Positions 1 to 8,082 of a stretch of 64,000 nt of DNA are shown piece by piece. Numbering within the stretch: the first letter of the stretch is position 1; each line of letters begins with the position of its first letter. This DNA is from Magnetospirillum fulvum (GTDB lineage: Bacteria > Pseudomonadota > Alphaproteobacteria > Rhodospirillales > Magnetospirillaceae). The stretch covers positions 1-64,000 of the forward strand of contig NZ_FNWO01000013.1 of assembly GCF_900108475.1 (NCBI RefSeq), in the 5' to 3' direction. Both the position numbers and the translations under genes were made by a program. The notes beneath the pieces are model-generated. The model searched no databases. It was given only the letters and a program-made list of their open reading frames with translations, and was not told where the DNA came from.

Positions 1-243
1 CGAGCGTGACACCGTGCGCCCGCCCACATGGTAGAGACGGGCCGCGTGGCTCTCCAAGCCGCCGACGATCTCGCGGAGGCTGGTTGCTCCCGAAAGCTGG
101 CCGTACAAAAGCGCGACAAACTGACTCTTCGTCGAAAGACGACGGACATGCTTGTCCGCCCTGTGCTCGCTGACCAGACGGTCGAACTCACCCCACGGAA
201 CATGCTTCAAAAGGTCGTGAAGAACGCTATTCTTGTGTCGCAC
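1..243 (-). CDS. IS4-family transposase, N-terminal part (cut by window edge)
   Basis: Reading the minus strand from a GTG at 243-241 gives an open frame beginning VRHKNSVLHDLLKHVPWGEF and running off the left edge. This is the N-terminal signature (DUF4372 type) of one group of IS4-family transposases, which move the element by cut-and-paste. A GGAG sequence lies 8 nt upstream of the GTG, supporting this start. Only about 81 codons are visible, so the DDE catalytic domain and the far inverted repeat are outside the window. I could not fix the near inverted repeat; the element should end somewhere in 244-400. No stop interrupts the visible part, so the copy may be intact. Confidence 0.85.
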   Translation of the reverse strand, partial: MRHKNSVLHDLLKHVPWGEFDRLVSEHRADKHVRRLSTKSQFVALLYGQLSGATSLREIVGGLESHAARLYHVGGRTVSRS

Positions 244-420
244 GGTGTTGGCTCCAATTTCGTGTCCAGGAGACGCGCCAACGTCTGAACACGAGTAGAA
301 TCAACGCCGTGCACTTAGTCCAGAAATTTAAACCGGACAGCCGTGTGATCCCCCTGACCATCCACACAATCGAGGGCGGTGCCGGGGCCGCCACAATGAC
401 CGGATCACTCCGACAGATCG

Positions 421-699
421 GTGATCTTCGAAATTGATGGCGGCGGCAATTCCATTCGCCATTCGCATGCCCGCCCGTCGATCGCCGCCAACAACGGCGC
501 GACCGAGCATCAAATGATGGCGATCTATGGATGGGAGAGTCCGAAGCAGGCGGCGCTCTATACCCGCAAAGCCGACCGCAAACGCCTTGCGGATCAGGCC
601 ATGCACCTGCTGGTCCCGGAACAGACCGGGGCCGAAAGTGTCTCACTTTCGGCTCAAAAAACCGCCGGTGAGACAATTAACGGCAAAAAAGACTTATAA
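421..699 (+). pseudogene. Tyrosine recombinase (phage/island integrase) C-terminal remnant
   Basis: The frame contains GATEHQMMAIYGW followed by ALYTRKADRKRLADQAM, which is the C-terminal end of a tyrosine-type site-specific integrase; the codon at 559-561 is the expected nucleophilic tyrosine. A stop at 397-399 lies just upstream in the same frame, and the HxxR-containing helix that should precede GATEHQ is unrecognisable (IRHSHARPS). The gene is therefore a decayed 3' fragment rather than a functional integrase. It ends 22 bp before the 3' end of tRNA-Leu, the classical position of an island integrase relative to its attachment site. It is probably a relic of an integrated element, later hit by the neighbouring IS4-type insertion. 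Confidence 0.75.
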
Positions 700-720
700 A
701 ACAACCCGCCCCGCTTTGGA

Positions 721-806
721 TGGTGCCCCGTGCCGGAGTCGAACCAGCACGACCGAAGGTCGCCGCATTTTGAGTGCGGTGCGTCTACCAATTCCGCCAA
801 CGGGGC
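721..806 (-). tRNA. tRNA-Leu (anticodon CAA)
   Basis: The minus strand folds as a class II tRNA. The acceptor arms GCCCCGT and ACGGGGC pair, the anticodon stem CCGCA/TGCGG encloses the loop CTCAAAA with anticodon CAA (codon UUG), and a long variable arm CGACC-TTC-GGTCG is typical of leucine tRNAs. The T-arm contains GGTTCGACTCC. The terminal CCA is encoded at 723-721. The 3' half is a likely integration target, given the integrase relic beside it. Confidence 0.96.
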
Positions 807-987
807 TCCGGGGCGGGGCGGCACAGCATCTAACATAGGAAACGCGTTCCCGCCAGCGTAAATTCGCAGAAACCGCATTCGACACGGCGCGGGGAGGAGA
901 AAACCCTGCGGCTTTCCTTGACTTGCTGCGGTTTCGCCGTAGACTCTGCCCCCCTGTCCATACCCGACTGGTCGAAAGAGACGTTCC

Positions 988-2904
988 ATGGTTGCCATCA
1001 CCTTGCCCGACGGTTCGGTCCGTCGGTTCGATTCCCCGATTTCCGGCCTCGATCTGGCGCGGGACATCGGCACCGGACTCGCCAAGGCGGCCCTGGGCAT
1101 CACTATCGACGGCACGCCGCGCGATCTGTCGACCGTGATCGAGTCCGATGCGCGGGTCTCGATCCTCACCGCGAAGAGCGGGGCCGAGGCGCTTGACCTG
1201 CTGCGCCACGACGCCGCCCACATCATGGCCGAGGCGGTCAAGGAACTGTATCCCGAGACCCAGGTCACGATTGGCCCGTCGATCGAGAACGGATTCTATT
1301 ACGATTTCGCCCGCCCGACCCCGTTCACCCCCGACGATCTCGCCACGATCGAGGCGCGGATGGCGGAAATCGTTGATCGCAACGAAGCGATCACCCGCGA
1401 GGAATGGGACCGCGACGAGGCGGTCGCCTTCTTCCTGGGCCTGGGCGAGAAATACAAGGCCGAGTTGATCGCAGCGATTCCCGCCGGTCAGACCATCAGC
1501 TTGTATCGCCAGGGCAATTTCATTGATCTGTGCCGGGGGCCGCACCTGCCCTCGACCGGCAAGCTGGGCAAGGCGTTCAAGCTGATGAAGCTGGCCGGGG
1601 CCTATTGGCGCGGCGATTCCAGGAACGAGATGCTCCAGCGCATTTACGGCACCGCCTGGTTCGACAAGAAGGAGCTGGATTCCTACCTCCACATGCTGGA
1701 AGAGGCCGAAAAGCGCGACCACCGCCGCCTCGGCCGCGAGATGGACCTGTTCCACCAGCAGGAAGAAGCGGCCGGATCGGTGTTCTGGCACAAGAAGGGC
1801 TGGGTGCTGTGGCGCGCGGTCGAATCCTATATGCGCCGTCAGCTCGAAGCCAACGATTACCAGGAGGTCAAGACACCGCAGCTGGTCGATTACTCGCTGT
1901 GGGAGGCGTCGGGCCACGCCGACAAATTCTCCGAGAACATGTTCACCATCACCACCCAGGATGATCGTCATCTGGCGGTGAAGCCGATGAACTGCCCCTG
2001 TCACGTCCAGATTTTCCGTCAGGGGATCAAGAGCTATCGCGACCTGCCGCTGCGGATGGCCGAGTTCGGCTCGTGTCACCGCTACGAGCCGTCGGGCGCG
2101 CTGCACGGGATCATGCGGGTCCGCGCCTTTACCCAGGACGACGCCCACATCTTCTGTACCGAGGACCAGATCACCTCGGAAACCGTCGCCTTCTGTCACC
2201 TCCTGAAGGAGGTCTATCAGGATTTCGGCTTCCCCGATGTCCGGGTCAAGTTCTCCGACCGTCCGGCCAAGCGGGCCGGGTCCGACGAGACCTGGGACAA
2301 GGCCGAAAGCGCCCTGGTGGAGGCGGCCAAGGCCGCAGGTCTGGAAACCGAGCTCAATCCGGGCGAAGGCGCTTTCTACGGCCCCAAGCTGGAATTCGTC
2401 CTGCGCGACGCGATCGGCCGCGACTGGCAGTGCGGCACGCTTCAGGTCGATTTCGTGCTGCCCGAGCGTCTCGACGCCGCCTATGTCGCCGAGGACGGCA
2501 GCAAGAAGCGGCCGGTGATGCTGCACCGGGCCATTCTCGGCTCGTTCGAACGCTTCATCGGCATCCTGATCGAGAACTTCTCGGGCCGCTTCCCCTTGTG
2601 GCTGGCCCCGGTCCAGGTGGTGGTCACCACCATCGTCTCCGACGCCGACGATTATGCCCGCGAGGTCCAGGCCGCCCTGCGCGCTGCGGGCCTGCGCGCC
2701 GAACTCGACCTGCGCAACGAAAAAATCAATTATAAGGTTCGCGAGCATTCGGTCGCCAAAGTGCCGGTTCTGCTGGTGGTCGGCAAGCGCGAGGCTGAAA
2801 ATCGCGCCGTCGCCATTCGCCGCCTGGGCGGAAGCGACCAAGAAATTGTTGCGCTGGATCAGGCAGTGGCTACACTGGTAGCAGAATCCGCTCCGCCCGC
2901 CTGA
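988..2904 (+). CDS. thrS: Threonyl-tRNA synthetase
   Basis: The cytoplasmic enzyme charges tRNA-Thr with threonine and edits mischarged serine. The 638-residue length is normal for full-length ThrRS. Order of domains: TGS (about 1-60), editing domain with HxxxH at H74/H78, class II catalytic core, and the C-terminal anticodon-binding domain starting near [11 protein letters not shown]. The three zinc ligands are visible as C336 (in MNCPCHV), H387 (in DDAHIFC) and H513 (in MLHRAILGS), each two residues beyond the E. coli positions. The ATG at 988 gives the expected TGS N-terminus. It is followed after 84 bp by infC, the common thrS-infC arrangement. Nothing odd is seen in the protein. Confidence 0.98.
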   Translation: MVAITLPDGSVRRFDSPISGLDLARDIGTGLAKAALGITIDGTPRDLSTVIESDARVSILTAKSGAEALDLLRHDAAHIMAEAVKELYPETQVTIGPSIENGFYYDFARPTPFTPDDLATIEARMAEIVDRNEAITREEWDRDEAVAFFLGLGEKYKAELIAAIPAGQTISLYRQGNFIDLCRGPHLPSTGKLGKAFKLMKLAGAYWRGDSRNEMLQRIYGTAWFDKKELDSYLHMLEEAEKRDHRRLGREMDLFHQQEEAAGSVFWHKKGWVLWRAVESYMRRQLEANDYQEVKTPQLVDYSLWEASGHADKFSENMFTITTQDDRHLAVKPMNCPCHVQIFRQGIKSYRDLPLRMAEFGSCHRYEPSGALHGIMRVRAFTQDDAHIFCTEDQITSETVAFCHLLKEVYQDFGFPDVRVKFSDRPAKRAGSDETWDKAESALVEAAKAAGLETELNPGEGAFYGPKLEFVLRDAIGRDWQCGTLQVDFVLPERLDAAYVAEDGSKKRPVMLHRAILGSFERFIGILIENFSGRFPLWLAPVQVVVTTIVSDADDYAREVQAALRAAGLRAELDLRNEKINYKVREHSVAKVPVLLVVGKREAENRAVAIRRLGGSDQEIVALDQAVATLVAESAPPA

Positions 2905-2988
2905 TCGGCGGGCGAACCAACAAAGGAAGGTCGGGCCGCGTCGCGTGCTCCGGCCGTTTCGTATACTCAAATCGATGGAGAGTGTTCT

Positions 2989-3525
2989 ATAGCTAGACCG
3001 CCCATGCAGACGCCGCCCAGATCCGACGGGCCCCGCGTCAATCGTGAAATCGATGTGCGTTCCATCCGTCTGGTGGGCGCCGACGGTGAGATGATCGGTG
3101 TCGTCACCCTGCGCGAAGGCTTGCTGATGGCCGAAGAAGCTGGGCTCGACCTCGTCGAGGTTTCTCCCAACGCCGATCCGCCCGTCTGTAAGATTCTGGA
3201 CTTCGGAAAGTTTAAGTACGAAGCCCAGAAGAAAAAGAACGAAGCGCGCAAGAAACAGAAAGTCATCGAAGTCAAGGAAATCAAACTTCGCCCCAATATT
3301 GACGAGAACGATTACGGCGTCAAAATGCGGAGCATGAAGAAGTTCCTTGATGAAGGCGACAAGGTCAAGGTGACCATGCGCTTTCGTGGCCGTGAACTGG
3401 CCCACCAGGACATCGGCATGAAGCTCCTGGAACAGGTCCGCGACGATCTCGAAACCCTCGGCAAAGTCGAGCAGGTGCCCAAGATGGAAGGGCGCCAGAT
3501 GGTGATGGTGATCGCTCCGCGCTGA
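2989..3525 (+). CDS. infC: Translation initiation factor IF-3 (probable ATA start)
   Basis: IF-3 binds the 30S subunit and proofreads initiator tRNA and start-codon choice. The N domain (GPRVNREI, then [21 protein letters not shown]), the lysine-rich linker and the C domain ([13 protein letters not shown] to the end) are complete. The first ATG is at 3004, but it has no ribosome-binding sequence. Five codons upstream in frame, ATA at 2989-2991 lies 8 nt after GGAG (2977-2980), giving an N-terminus I/M-A-R-P-P-M-Q. Rare AUU/AUA/AUC starts on infC let IF-3 repress its own translation in other bacteria, so I place the start at 2989; the conservative alternative is 3004-3525 (173 aa). Confidence 0.93.
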   Translation: MARPPMQTPPRSDGPRVNREIDVRSIRLVGADGEMIGVVTLREGLLMAEEAGLDLVEVSPNADPPVCKILDFGKFKYEAQKKKNEARKKQKVIEVKEIKLRPNIDENDYGVKMRSMKKFLDEGDKVKVTMRFRGRELAHQDIGMKLLEQVRDDLETLGKVEQVPKMEGRQMVMVIAPR

Positions 3526-3685
3526 TCCGCCTTCTCCCGCGCGCTGGCCGACATCTCGGTCGGTGCGCGGGCGACGACCCTGCCCTCCCCCCGATGCGCT
3601 TACGGACCACACGCCGATCCCGCCTGTGTCGTTTGACACGGGATCGTTTTGCTGTGGTTTGCGGGCAGAGGTAAAACCGTCTCCC

Positions 3686-3974
3686 GTGAAAAAGTCCCTC
3701 ACTGTCGCTCGGTGTACTTTTTCCCGTTGGATTCAAAGGAGAAAAATGGGCTCGGGGCAGCCCAGCGCCCATTTTTCGTGTTGTCTGTTTCACCAGCTTT
3801 GCGCCGCTTAAGCGCGCAAAACTGGTGAAATCCCACCTCCGAAGCCGTGGGCGTCGCCCATCGGCCTCGGAGGGAAGCAAATCCATCCCCGCGCGGAAAG
3901 CTTGATTGAGCACGGGGATTCTATTTGAACCGGGGAAAAGTACACTGAGGCCAAAGGCCGAAGGACTTTTTCAC
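3686..3974. repeat. Nested inverted-repeat element between infC and a solute-binding protein gene
   Basis: The outer arms are GTGAAAAAGTCC (3686-3697) and its perfect complement GGACTTTTTCAC (3963-3974). Within them GTGTACTTTTTCCC (3712-3725) pairs with GGGGAAAAGTACAC (3932-3945) at 13 of 14 positions. Inside lie three separate hairpins: 3742-3776, 3788-3830 (TTTCACCAG with CTGGTGAAA, and TTTGCGC with GCGCAAA) and 3836-3873 (CCTCCGA..GCCG with CGGC.CTCGGAGG). There is no convincing coding frame. A MITE-like or REP-type dispersed element is the best guess; no second copy was recognised in this window. Confidence 0.7.
3742..3776 (+). terminator. Possible Rho-independent terminator downstream of infC
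   Basis: AAAAATGGGC and GCCCATTTTT form a 10-bp stem around a 15-nt loop, with the T-run at the 3' side. Because the A-run and T-run are both in the stem it could act on both strands. It lies 217 bp after infC and inside the larger inverted-repeat element, so it may belong to that element rather than to infC. Confidence 0.5.
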
Positions 3975-4012
3975 GACCGACAAAACCGGGACCGCCGGAA
4001 CGCCGGTTACAC

Positions 4013-4780
4013 TCAGCGCGAAGCCTTCAGTCCCGCTTCCGCCCCGGTGCGGGCGACGATCGCGGCGACGACCGCCCCGTTGGCGGCCAGCCAGGAATCG
4101 AATTCGGCAACGATTTCGGGGGCAACGCGCGAAGACAACCGATACGAATCCGAGATGTGGGGCAGATCGGGATCGTAGACCAGACCGCCCTGCCCGTCGG
4201 TCAGAGCCCCGGCAGCATGCAGGGCGACCGCGACATTGACGTAGGCCCCATCAATCCGCCCGGCCAGAACCTGACGCAACAGCGGCTCGAATCCGGGATT
4301 TTCTTTCAGTTCGACCGAACCGGCATCGACCCGGTTTTTCCAGGCGAAGGGGGTGAATCCTGCAACGGTGCCCAGCGACCGCACCGCGTCTGCGCCGCGC
4401 CCGACCCGGTCGCGCCGAATCACGGTACCGTCGATATAGGCGAATACCGGAGCGGAATAGACCAGGGTCGCGCCCCGGCGAATTGCCGCTTGCCAGTCCG
4501 GGCTGTCGGGGAATTTCAGATCGACGCCGCCATGGATCAGCTCGGCCAGCAACCGCTTGACCGGCAGGGGGCGAAAGATCAGCCGGTGACCGTTCGCCGC
4601 AGCAAAGGCGTCCAAAATCTCGCGCGCTGCGCCGACGAACTGACCGTCCCGCCAGGCATAGGCCGGGCTGTAATCAATCGCCTCGACTCCGATGGTCAGA
4701 TCGCGCGCCGAAACCTGCGCCGACGCCATCAGCGCGCACAATCCGACCGCCATCCCCCTCAGCCACGCCTGGGACTTCAT
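4013..4780 (-). CDS. Periplasmic solute-binding protein, family 3-like
   Basis: This 255-residue protein has a clear Sec signal peptide (MKSQ, hydrophobic stretch, AQVSA-RD cleavage near residue 25). The mature protein begins DLTIGVEAIDYSPAYAW and has the two-lobe layout of family 3 extracellular solute-binding proteins (PBP2 fold), as seen in amino-acid uptake or ligand-sensing proteins. There are no permease or ATPase genes beside it, so it may be an orphan receptor or a sensor component instead of a transporter subunit; the ligand cannot be predicted. It is transcribed away from asnB and towards the inverted-repeat element. The ATG at 4780 is chosen because it gives the full signal peptide. 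Confidence 0.7.
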   Translation of the reverse strand: MKSQAWLRGMAVGLCALMASAQVSARDLTIGVEAIDYSPAYAWRDGQFVGAAREILDAFAAANGHRLIFRPLPVKRLLAELIHGGVDLKFPDSPDWQAAIRRGATLVYSAPVFAYIDGTVIRRDRVGRGADAVRSLGTVAGFTPFAWKNRVDAGSVELKENPGFEPLLRQVLAGRIDGAYVNVAVALHAAGALTDGQGGLVYDPDLPHISDSYRLSSRVAPEIVAEFDSWLAANGAVVAAIVARTGAEAGLKASR

Positions 4781-5112
4781 GTTTCGCCTGACCTTCCCCC
4801 TGATCCAATCCCGATTGAACCATGAGCACGGCTGTCGTTCAATCCTGCTCGCACGACCAATGCGGCAATTTCATTTAGCCGGGATTGCCACTAATCTGTA
4901 ATTTTACTTCACCCACTCGCCGCCATCATCGCCGTCGAGAGGCTTGCCGCTCCGTATCGATCCGTCTTCCGCTCCATCCCCGCAGCCCGCTAAACATTTT
5001 GTCGAAAGCGTGTTAGAGGTTGCGGCGCTATTTTGGGATCGGCCACGACGCATCCCGCGCCCCGAACGAGCAGCATGATCGCGCCCCGCCTCGCCTTCCC
5101 GGAGTTCTTTTC
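4781..5112. other. Divergent intergenic region
   Basis: The 332 bp lie between the minus-strand solute-binding protein gene and the plus-strand asnB-like gene, and must hold promoters for both. It is locally AT-richer around 4860-4920. I see no RNA gene or strong repeat. An in-frame upstream extension of asnB to 5020 exists but has no support. Confidence 0.4.
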
Positions 5113-7062
5113 ATGTGCGGCCTGACCGGCTTCATCGACCTCGACCGCGCCGCTTCTGCTGAGACCCTGGCCGCCATGGCCCGGCGGATGGCCGACACCA
5201 TGGTCGCGCGCGGCCCCGACGGGTCGGGAGTGTGGGTGGATGCCGAGGCCGGAATCGCCCTAGCCCATCGTCGGCTGGCGATCCTCGATCTCAGCGCCGC
5301 CGGGCACCAGCCGATGATCTCGTCGTGCGGCCGCTTCGTCGTGTCCTATAACGGCGAGATCTATAACGCGCCCGCGCTGAAGTCCGAGCTTGAGCGGGCC
5401 GGACACACCTTTCGCGGCCATTCCGACACCGAAGTGATTATCGAGGGGGCCGCGCTCTGGGGCGTGCGCGGCATGTTGGAGCGGATTCGCGGCATGTTCG
5501 CCCTGGCCCTGTGGGACCGCGCCCGCCACGAATTGGTGCTGGCCCGCGACCGGCTCGGTATCAAGCCGCTTTATTGGGGGATCGCCGGACGGCTGGTGCT
5601 GTTCGGGTCGCAATTGGGGGCGTTGCGCGCCCATGACGGCTGGCGGCCCCGCCTCAACCGCGACGCGGTGACCTCGTTCCTGCGCCACAATTACGTTCCG
5701 GCGCCGCAGAGCATCTATCAGGGCATCTCGAAGCTGGAGCCGGGGCGGATGGTGACCCTGTCCCGCGACGGAACAGTGCGAACCGAACGCTTCTGGAGCC
5801 TGGACGACGCGGTCGCGGCGGGACGGGCCAATCCGCTGCATTGCTCGGATGGCGAAGCGATCGACCAGTTGGAAGAGTTGCTGTCCGACTCGGTCGCCGG
5901 TCACATGCTGTCGGATGTGCCGGTCGGCGCGTTCCTCTCCGGCGGGATCGATTCGTCGGCGGTAGTGGCGTTGATGCAGGCGGGCAGCACCCGGCCGGTC
6001 CGCACCTTCACCATCGGCTTCGACGAGGCGGGCTATAACGAGGCCGACCACGCCAAGGCGGTGGCCCGCCATCTCGGCACCGATCATTGCGAACTGATCT
6101 TGTCGGCCGATGCCGGTCTGGACGTTATCCCGTCGCTGCCCGATTTCTACGACGAGCCGTTCGCGGATTCGTCGCAGATTCCGACCTACATGGTGTCGAA
6201 GCTGACGCGGGAGCATGTCACCGTCGCGCTGTCGGGCGATGGCGGCGACGAGCTGTTCGCGGGCTATAACCGCCATCTTCAAGCCGCTCAATGGGGCCAT
6301 CGCCTCGGCCGGGTGCCGATGTCGGCCCGCCGCCTCTCGGCCTGGGGCCTGACCCGATTGTCACAGCAGACCTGGGACCGGGTGTTCGCCCGTCTGCCCG
6401 GTCGCTGGCCGCCCCAGCCGGGCGACAAGCTGCATAAGCTGGCGGGTGTGCTGACCGAGGATGCCGACAGCCTCTATCGCCGCCTGGTCAGTCATTGGAC
6501 CGATCCGGCCGCGCTGGTGCGGGGTGGAACCGAGCCGAAGGACGGCCCACTGTGGGACCCGGCACTTGCCGCCGCCCTGCCCTCGCAGCTTGACCGGATG
6601 CAGTATCTCGACACCCTGACCTATCTGCCCGACGACATCTTGTGCAAGGTCGATCGCGCCAGCATGGCGGTGTCACTGGAATCACGGGTGCCGCTGCTCG
6701 ACCATCGCGTTGTCGAATTCGCCTGGCGGCTGCCCGCGCACCTGCGGGTCCGCCACGGCCATGGCAAATGGCTGCTGCGTCAGGTGCTGTACCGCCATGT
6801 CCCACGCGAGTTGATCGACCGCCCCAAGATGGGCTTTAGCATTCCGCTCGATTCCTGGCTGCGCGGTAAATTGCGGCCGTGGGCCGAAGCATTGCTGGAT
6901 CAAAAGCGCCTGTCGGAGCAAGGTTTGCTCGACCCGGCACCGATCCGTGCCTGTTGGGCAGAACATCTCAGCGGCAAGCGGAACTGGCAGTATCTGCTGT
7001 GGGATGTGCTGATGCTTCAGGCGTGGCTCGACCGCCACGGAACCGGACTGGCGATGGAATAA
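5113..7062 (+). CDS. asnB: Asparagine synthase (glutamine-hydrolysing)-like protein 1
   Basis: This 649-residue two-domain protein starts MCGLTGF, leaving Cys2 as the N-terminal nucleophile of a class II glutamine amidotransferase after Met removal. RGPDG, YNGEIYN and SDTEV are the glutaminase motifs. The second half is the ATP-pyrophosphatase synthetase domain with LSGGIDSSAV and SGDGGDELFAGY. The start at 5113 is preferred over an upstream frame opening at 5020 because Cys must be residue 2 and GGAG lies 8 nt upstream. It resembles the second copy at 32933 throughout and sits before the glycan locus. Besides making asparagine it could amidate a sugar acid or sugar precursor, as AsnB-like enzymes in some O-antigen loci (WbpS) do. 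Confidence 0.9.
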   Translation: MCGLTGFIDLDRAASAETLAAMARRMADTMVARGPDGSGVWVDAEAGIALAHRRLAILDLSAAGHQPMISSCGRFVVSYNGEIYNAPALKSELERAGHTFRGHSDTEVIIEGAALWGVRGMLERIRGMFALALWDRARHELVLARDRLGIKPLYWGIAGRLVLFGSQLGALRAHDGWRPRLNRDAVTSFLRHNYVPAPQSIYQGISKLEPGRMVTLSRDGTVRTERFWSLDDAVAAGRANPLHCSDGEAIDQLEELLSDSVAGHMLSDVPVGAFLSGGIDSSAVVALMQAGSTRPVRTFTIGFDEAGYNEADHAKAVARHLGTDHCELILSADAGLDVIPSLPDFYDEPFADSSQIPTYMVSKLTREHVTVALSGDGGDELFAGYNRHLQAAQWGHRLGRVPMSARRLSAWGLTRLSQQTWDRVFARLPGRWPPQPGDKLHKLAGVLTEDADSLYRRLVSHWTDPAALVRGGTEPKDGPLWDPALAAALPSQLDRMQYLDTLTYLPDDILCKVDRASMAVSLESRVPLLDHRVVEFAWRLPAHLRVRHGHGKWLLRQVLYRHVPRELIDRPKMGFSIPLDSWLRGKLRPWAEALLDQKRLSEQGLLDPAPIRACWAEHLSGKRNWQYLLWDVLMLQAWLDRHGTGLAME

Positions 7063-7090
7063 GGCCTGACCCCGTCGGCTCGGCTCCTAG

Positions 7091-7139
7091 CGGAGAAAAT
7101 GCGCTCATCTTTAAAGAGCGCAGGATGTAATTTTCTCCG
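7091..7139 (+). terminator. Stem-loop after asnB-like gene 1
   Basis: CGGAGAAAAT (7091-7100) pairs perfectly with ATTTTCTCCG (7130-7139), and GCGCTC (7101-7106) with GAGCGC (7116-7121) inside. It lies 28 bp after the asnB stop and before the glycan operon leader. It is a plausible transcription terminator or attenuator, although no long T-run follows. Confidence 0.5.
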
Positions 7140-7436
7140 TATGAAGAATACACAACCGAAATCGCATAATAATAAAGCCAAACACCCATATTCTTTTAAA
7201 ATAGTTCCACTTTTATACAATAACCTCTGACTGGGTGCTTAAATTTACTGGACATTCCAAGCCATTCTGGATCGAAACGATCCTGCGCGAAACATTTCCG
7301 ATCTGATTCGTTGCTTCAAGGGCGGGTTGATGGATAATTGGCACCACCCCAAAGCGCGCTTTCGTCACGTCTTCCGCCGCACCCCAGACCGCGTAGATAG
7401 AAATGCCGCCGATGCCACGGTCGAGGCGAAGGTGCC
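7140..7436 (+). other. AT-rich leader of the glycan locus
   Basis: The first 90 bp are strikingly AT-rich for this genome and likely contain the operon promoter. From 7330 a 36-codon frame (start MDNWHHPKARF) runs to a TGA at 7438-7440 that overlaps the ATG of the RfaH-like gene as ATGA. It could be a leader peptide, but nothing else supports it. Confidence 0.35.
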
Positions 7437-7940
7437 ATGATGCAGAAATGGTACGTTGTCCGCGCCAAGCCCCGTTCCGAAAATCTGGCGGCAACCCATC
7501 TGGCGCGCCAAGGATTTCGTGTATTTCTCCCCCAGTACGCAACGACGGTGAAACATGCCGGACGCACCACCCAGGTGCACCGGCCTTTGTTCCCGGGGTA
7601 TTTGTTCGTCGGCTTCGATCGGGAAACGGCCCGCTGGCGGTCGATCCTGGGGACCATCGGGGTGCTCGACCTGATCCGGAACGGAGATCATCCTGTGTCT
7701 GTTCCGGAGAACGTGGTAGAAGGCCTGATCGCCGAAGGGGGCGAAAACGGCCTGATACAACGGGCAGAGGACGTGTTGCGCCCAGGGTCGACGGTGCGCA
7801 TTACCGAAGGGCCATTTGCCCTGTTCGTCGGCCGTCTGCTATCCCTGAACGACAAGGAGCGGACAACGGTTCTGTTGAGCGTAATGAACCGCGAGATCGA
7901 GGTCCTGCTCCCCAGGGAGTCCATAGAGGCGACACCGTAA
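7437..7940 (+). CDS. NusG-paralogue transcription elongation/antitermination factor (RfaH-like)
   Basis: The 167-residue protein has a NusG N-terminal (NGN) domain (WYVVRAKPRSE, then HRPLFPGYLFVGFD) and a C-terminal KOW domain (GSTVRITEGPFALFVGRL to the end). NusG-family proteins bind the RNA polymerase clamp and suppress pausing and termination; specialised paralogues such as RfaH, UpxY and LoaP act on long polysaccharide operons. It is short, isolated from the secE-rplK context of housekeeping NusG, and is the first gene of the sugar locus, so a paralogue is favoured. A perfect ops motif lies 55 bp downstream. Two adjacent ATG codons (7437, 7440) follow GAAGG; either may be used. Confidence 0.9.
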   Translation: MMQKWYVVRAKPRSENLAATHLARQGFRVFLPQYATTVKHAGRTTQVHRPLFPGYLFVGFDRETARWRSILGTIGVLDLIRNGDHPVSVPENVVEGLIAEGGENGLIQRAEDVLRPGSTVRITEGPFALFVGRLLSLNDKERTTVLLSVMNREIEVLLPRESIEATP

Positions 7941-7995
7941 AGCTTGCGTCGCCTCGTCTATATCAACGGAACGGGTGCAATTTCCTCACCCGATT

Positions 7996-8007
7996 GGCGG
8001 TAGCGTG
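7996..8007 (+). promoter_or_regulatory. ops element (RfaH recruitment site)
   Basis: GGCGGTAGCGTG matches, base for base, the 12-nt ops element of enterobacterial rfa/rfb leaders, where it pauses RNA polymerase and is bound in the non-template strand by RfaH. It is on the coding strand, between the RfaH-like gene and the first sugar gene (start 8083). A given 12-mer is expected by chance well under once in this window, and here it sits at the functionally expected position. The remaining upstream part of the longer JUMPstart sequence is not conserved. Confidence 0.85.
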
Positions 8008-8082
8008 GGAAAAGCCCATCCTAAGGCGGATTGGCGCTTCTTTCAGGTACGACATCTTCAACGGCTAGGTAGGGTTCAGAGG

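Noticed and set aside
694-3702. Minus-strand open frame of 1002 codons across thrS and infC
   Set aside because: It is antisense to two unmistakable genes, has low-complexity His/Asp/Gly-rich composition, and reflects GC-rich third-position bias.
5958-5965. Second ops-like core GGCGGTAG inside the first asnB-like gene
   Set aside because: Only the 8-base core matches, the following bases (TGGC) depart from the consensus, and it encodes part of the conserved SSAVVA stretch within a gene.
7213-7542. Minus-strand 109-codon frame upstream of the RfaH-like gene
   Set aside because: It reads plausibly over part of its length, but it has no known motif, overlaps the RfaH-like coding sequence and lies in the operon leader; not supportable as a gene.
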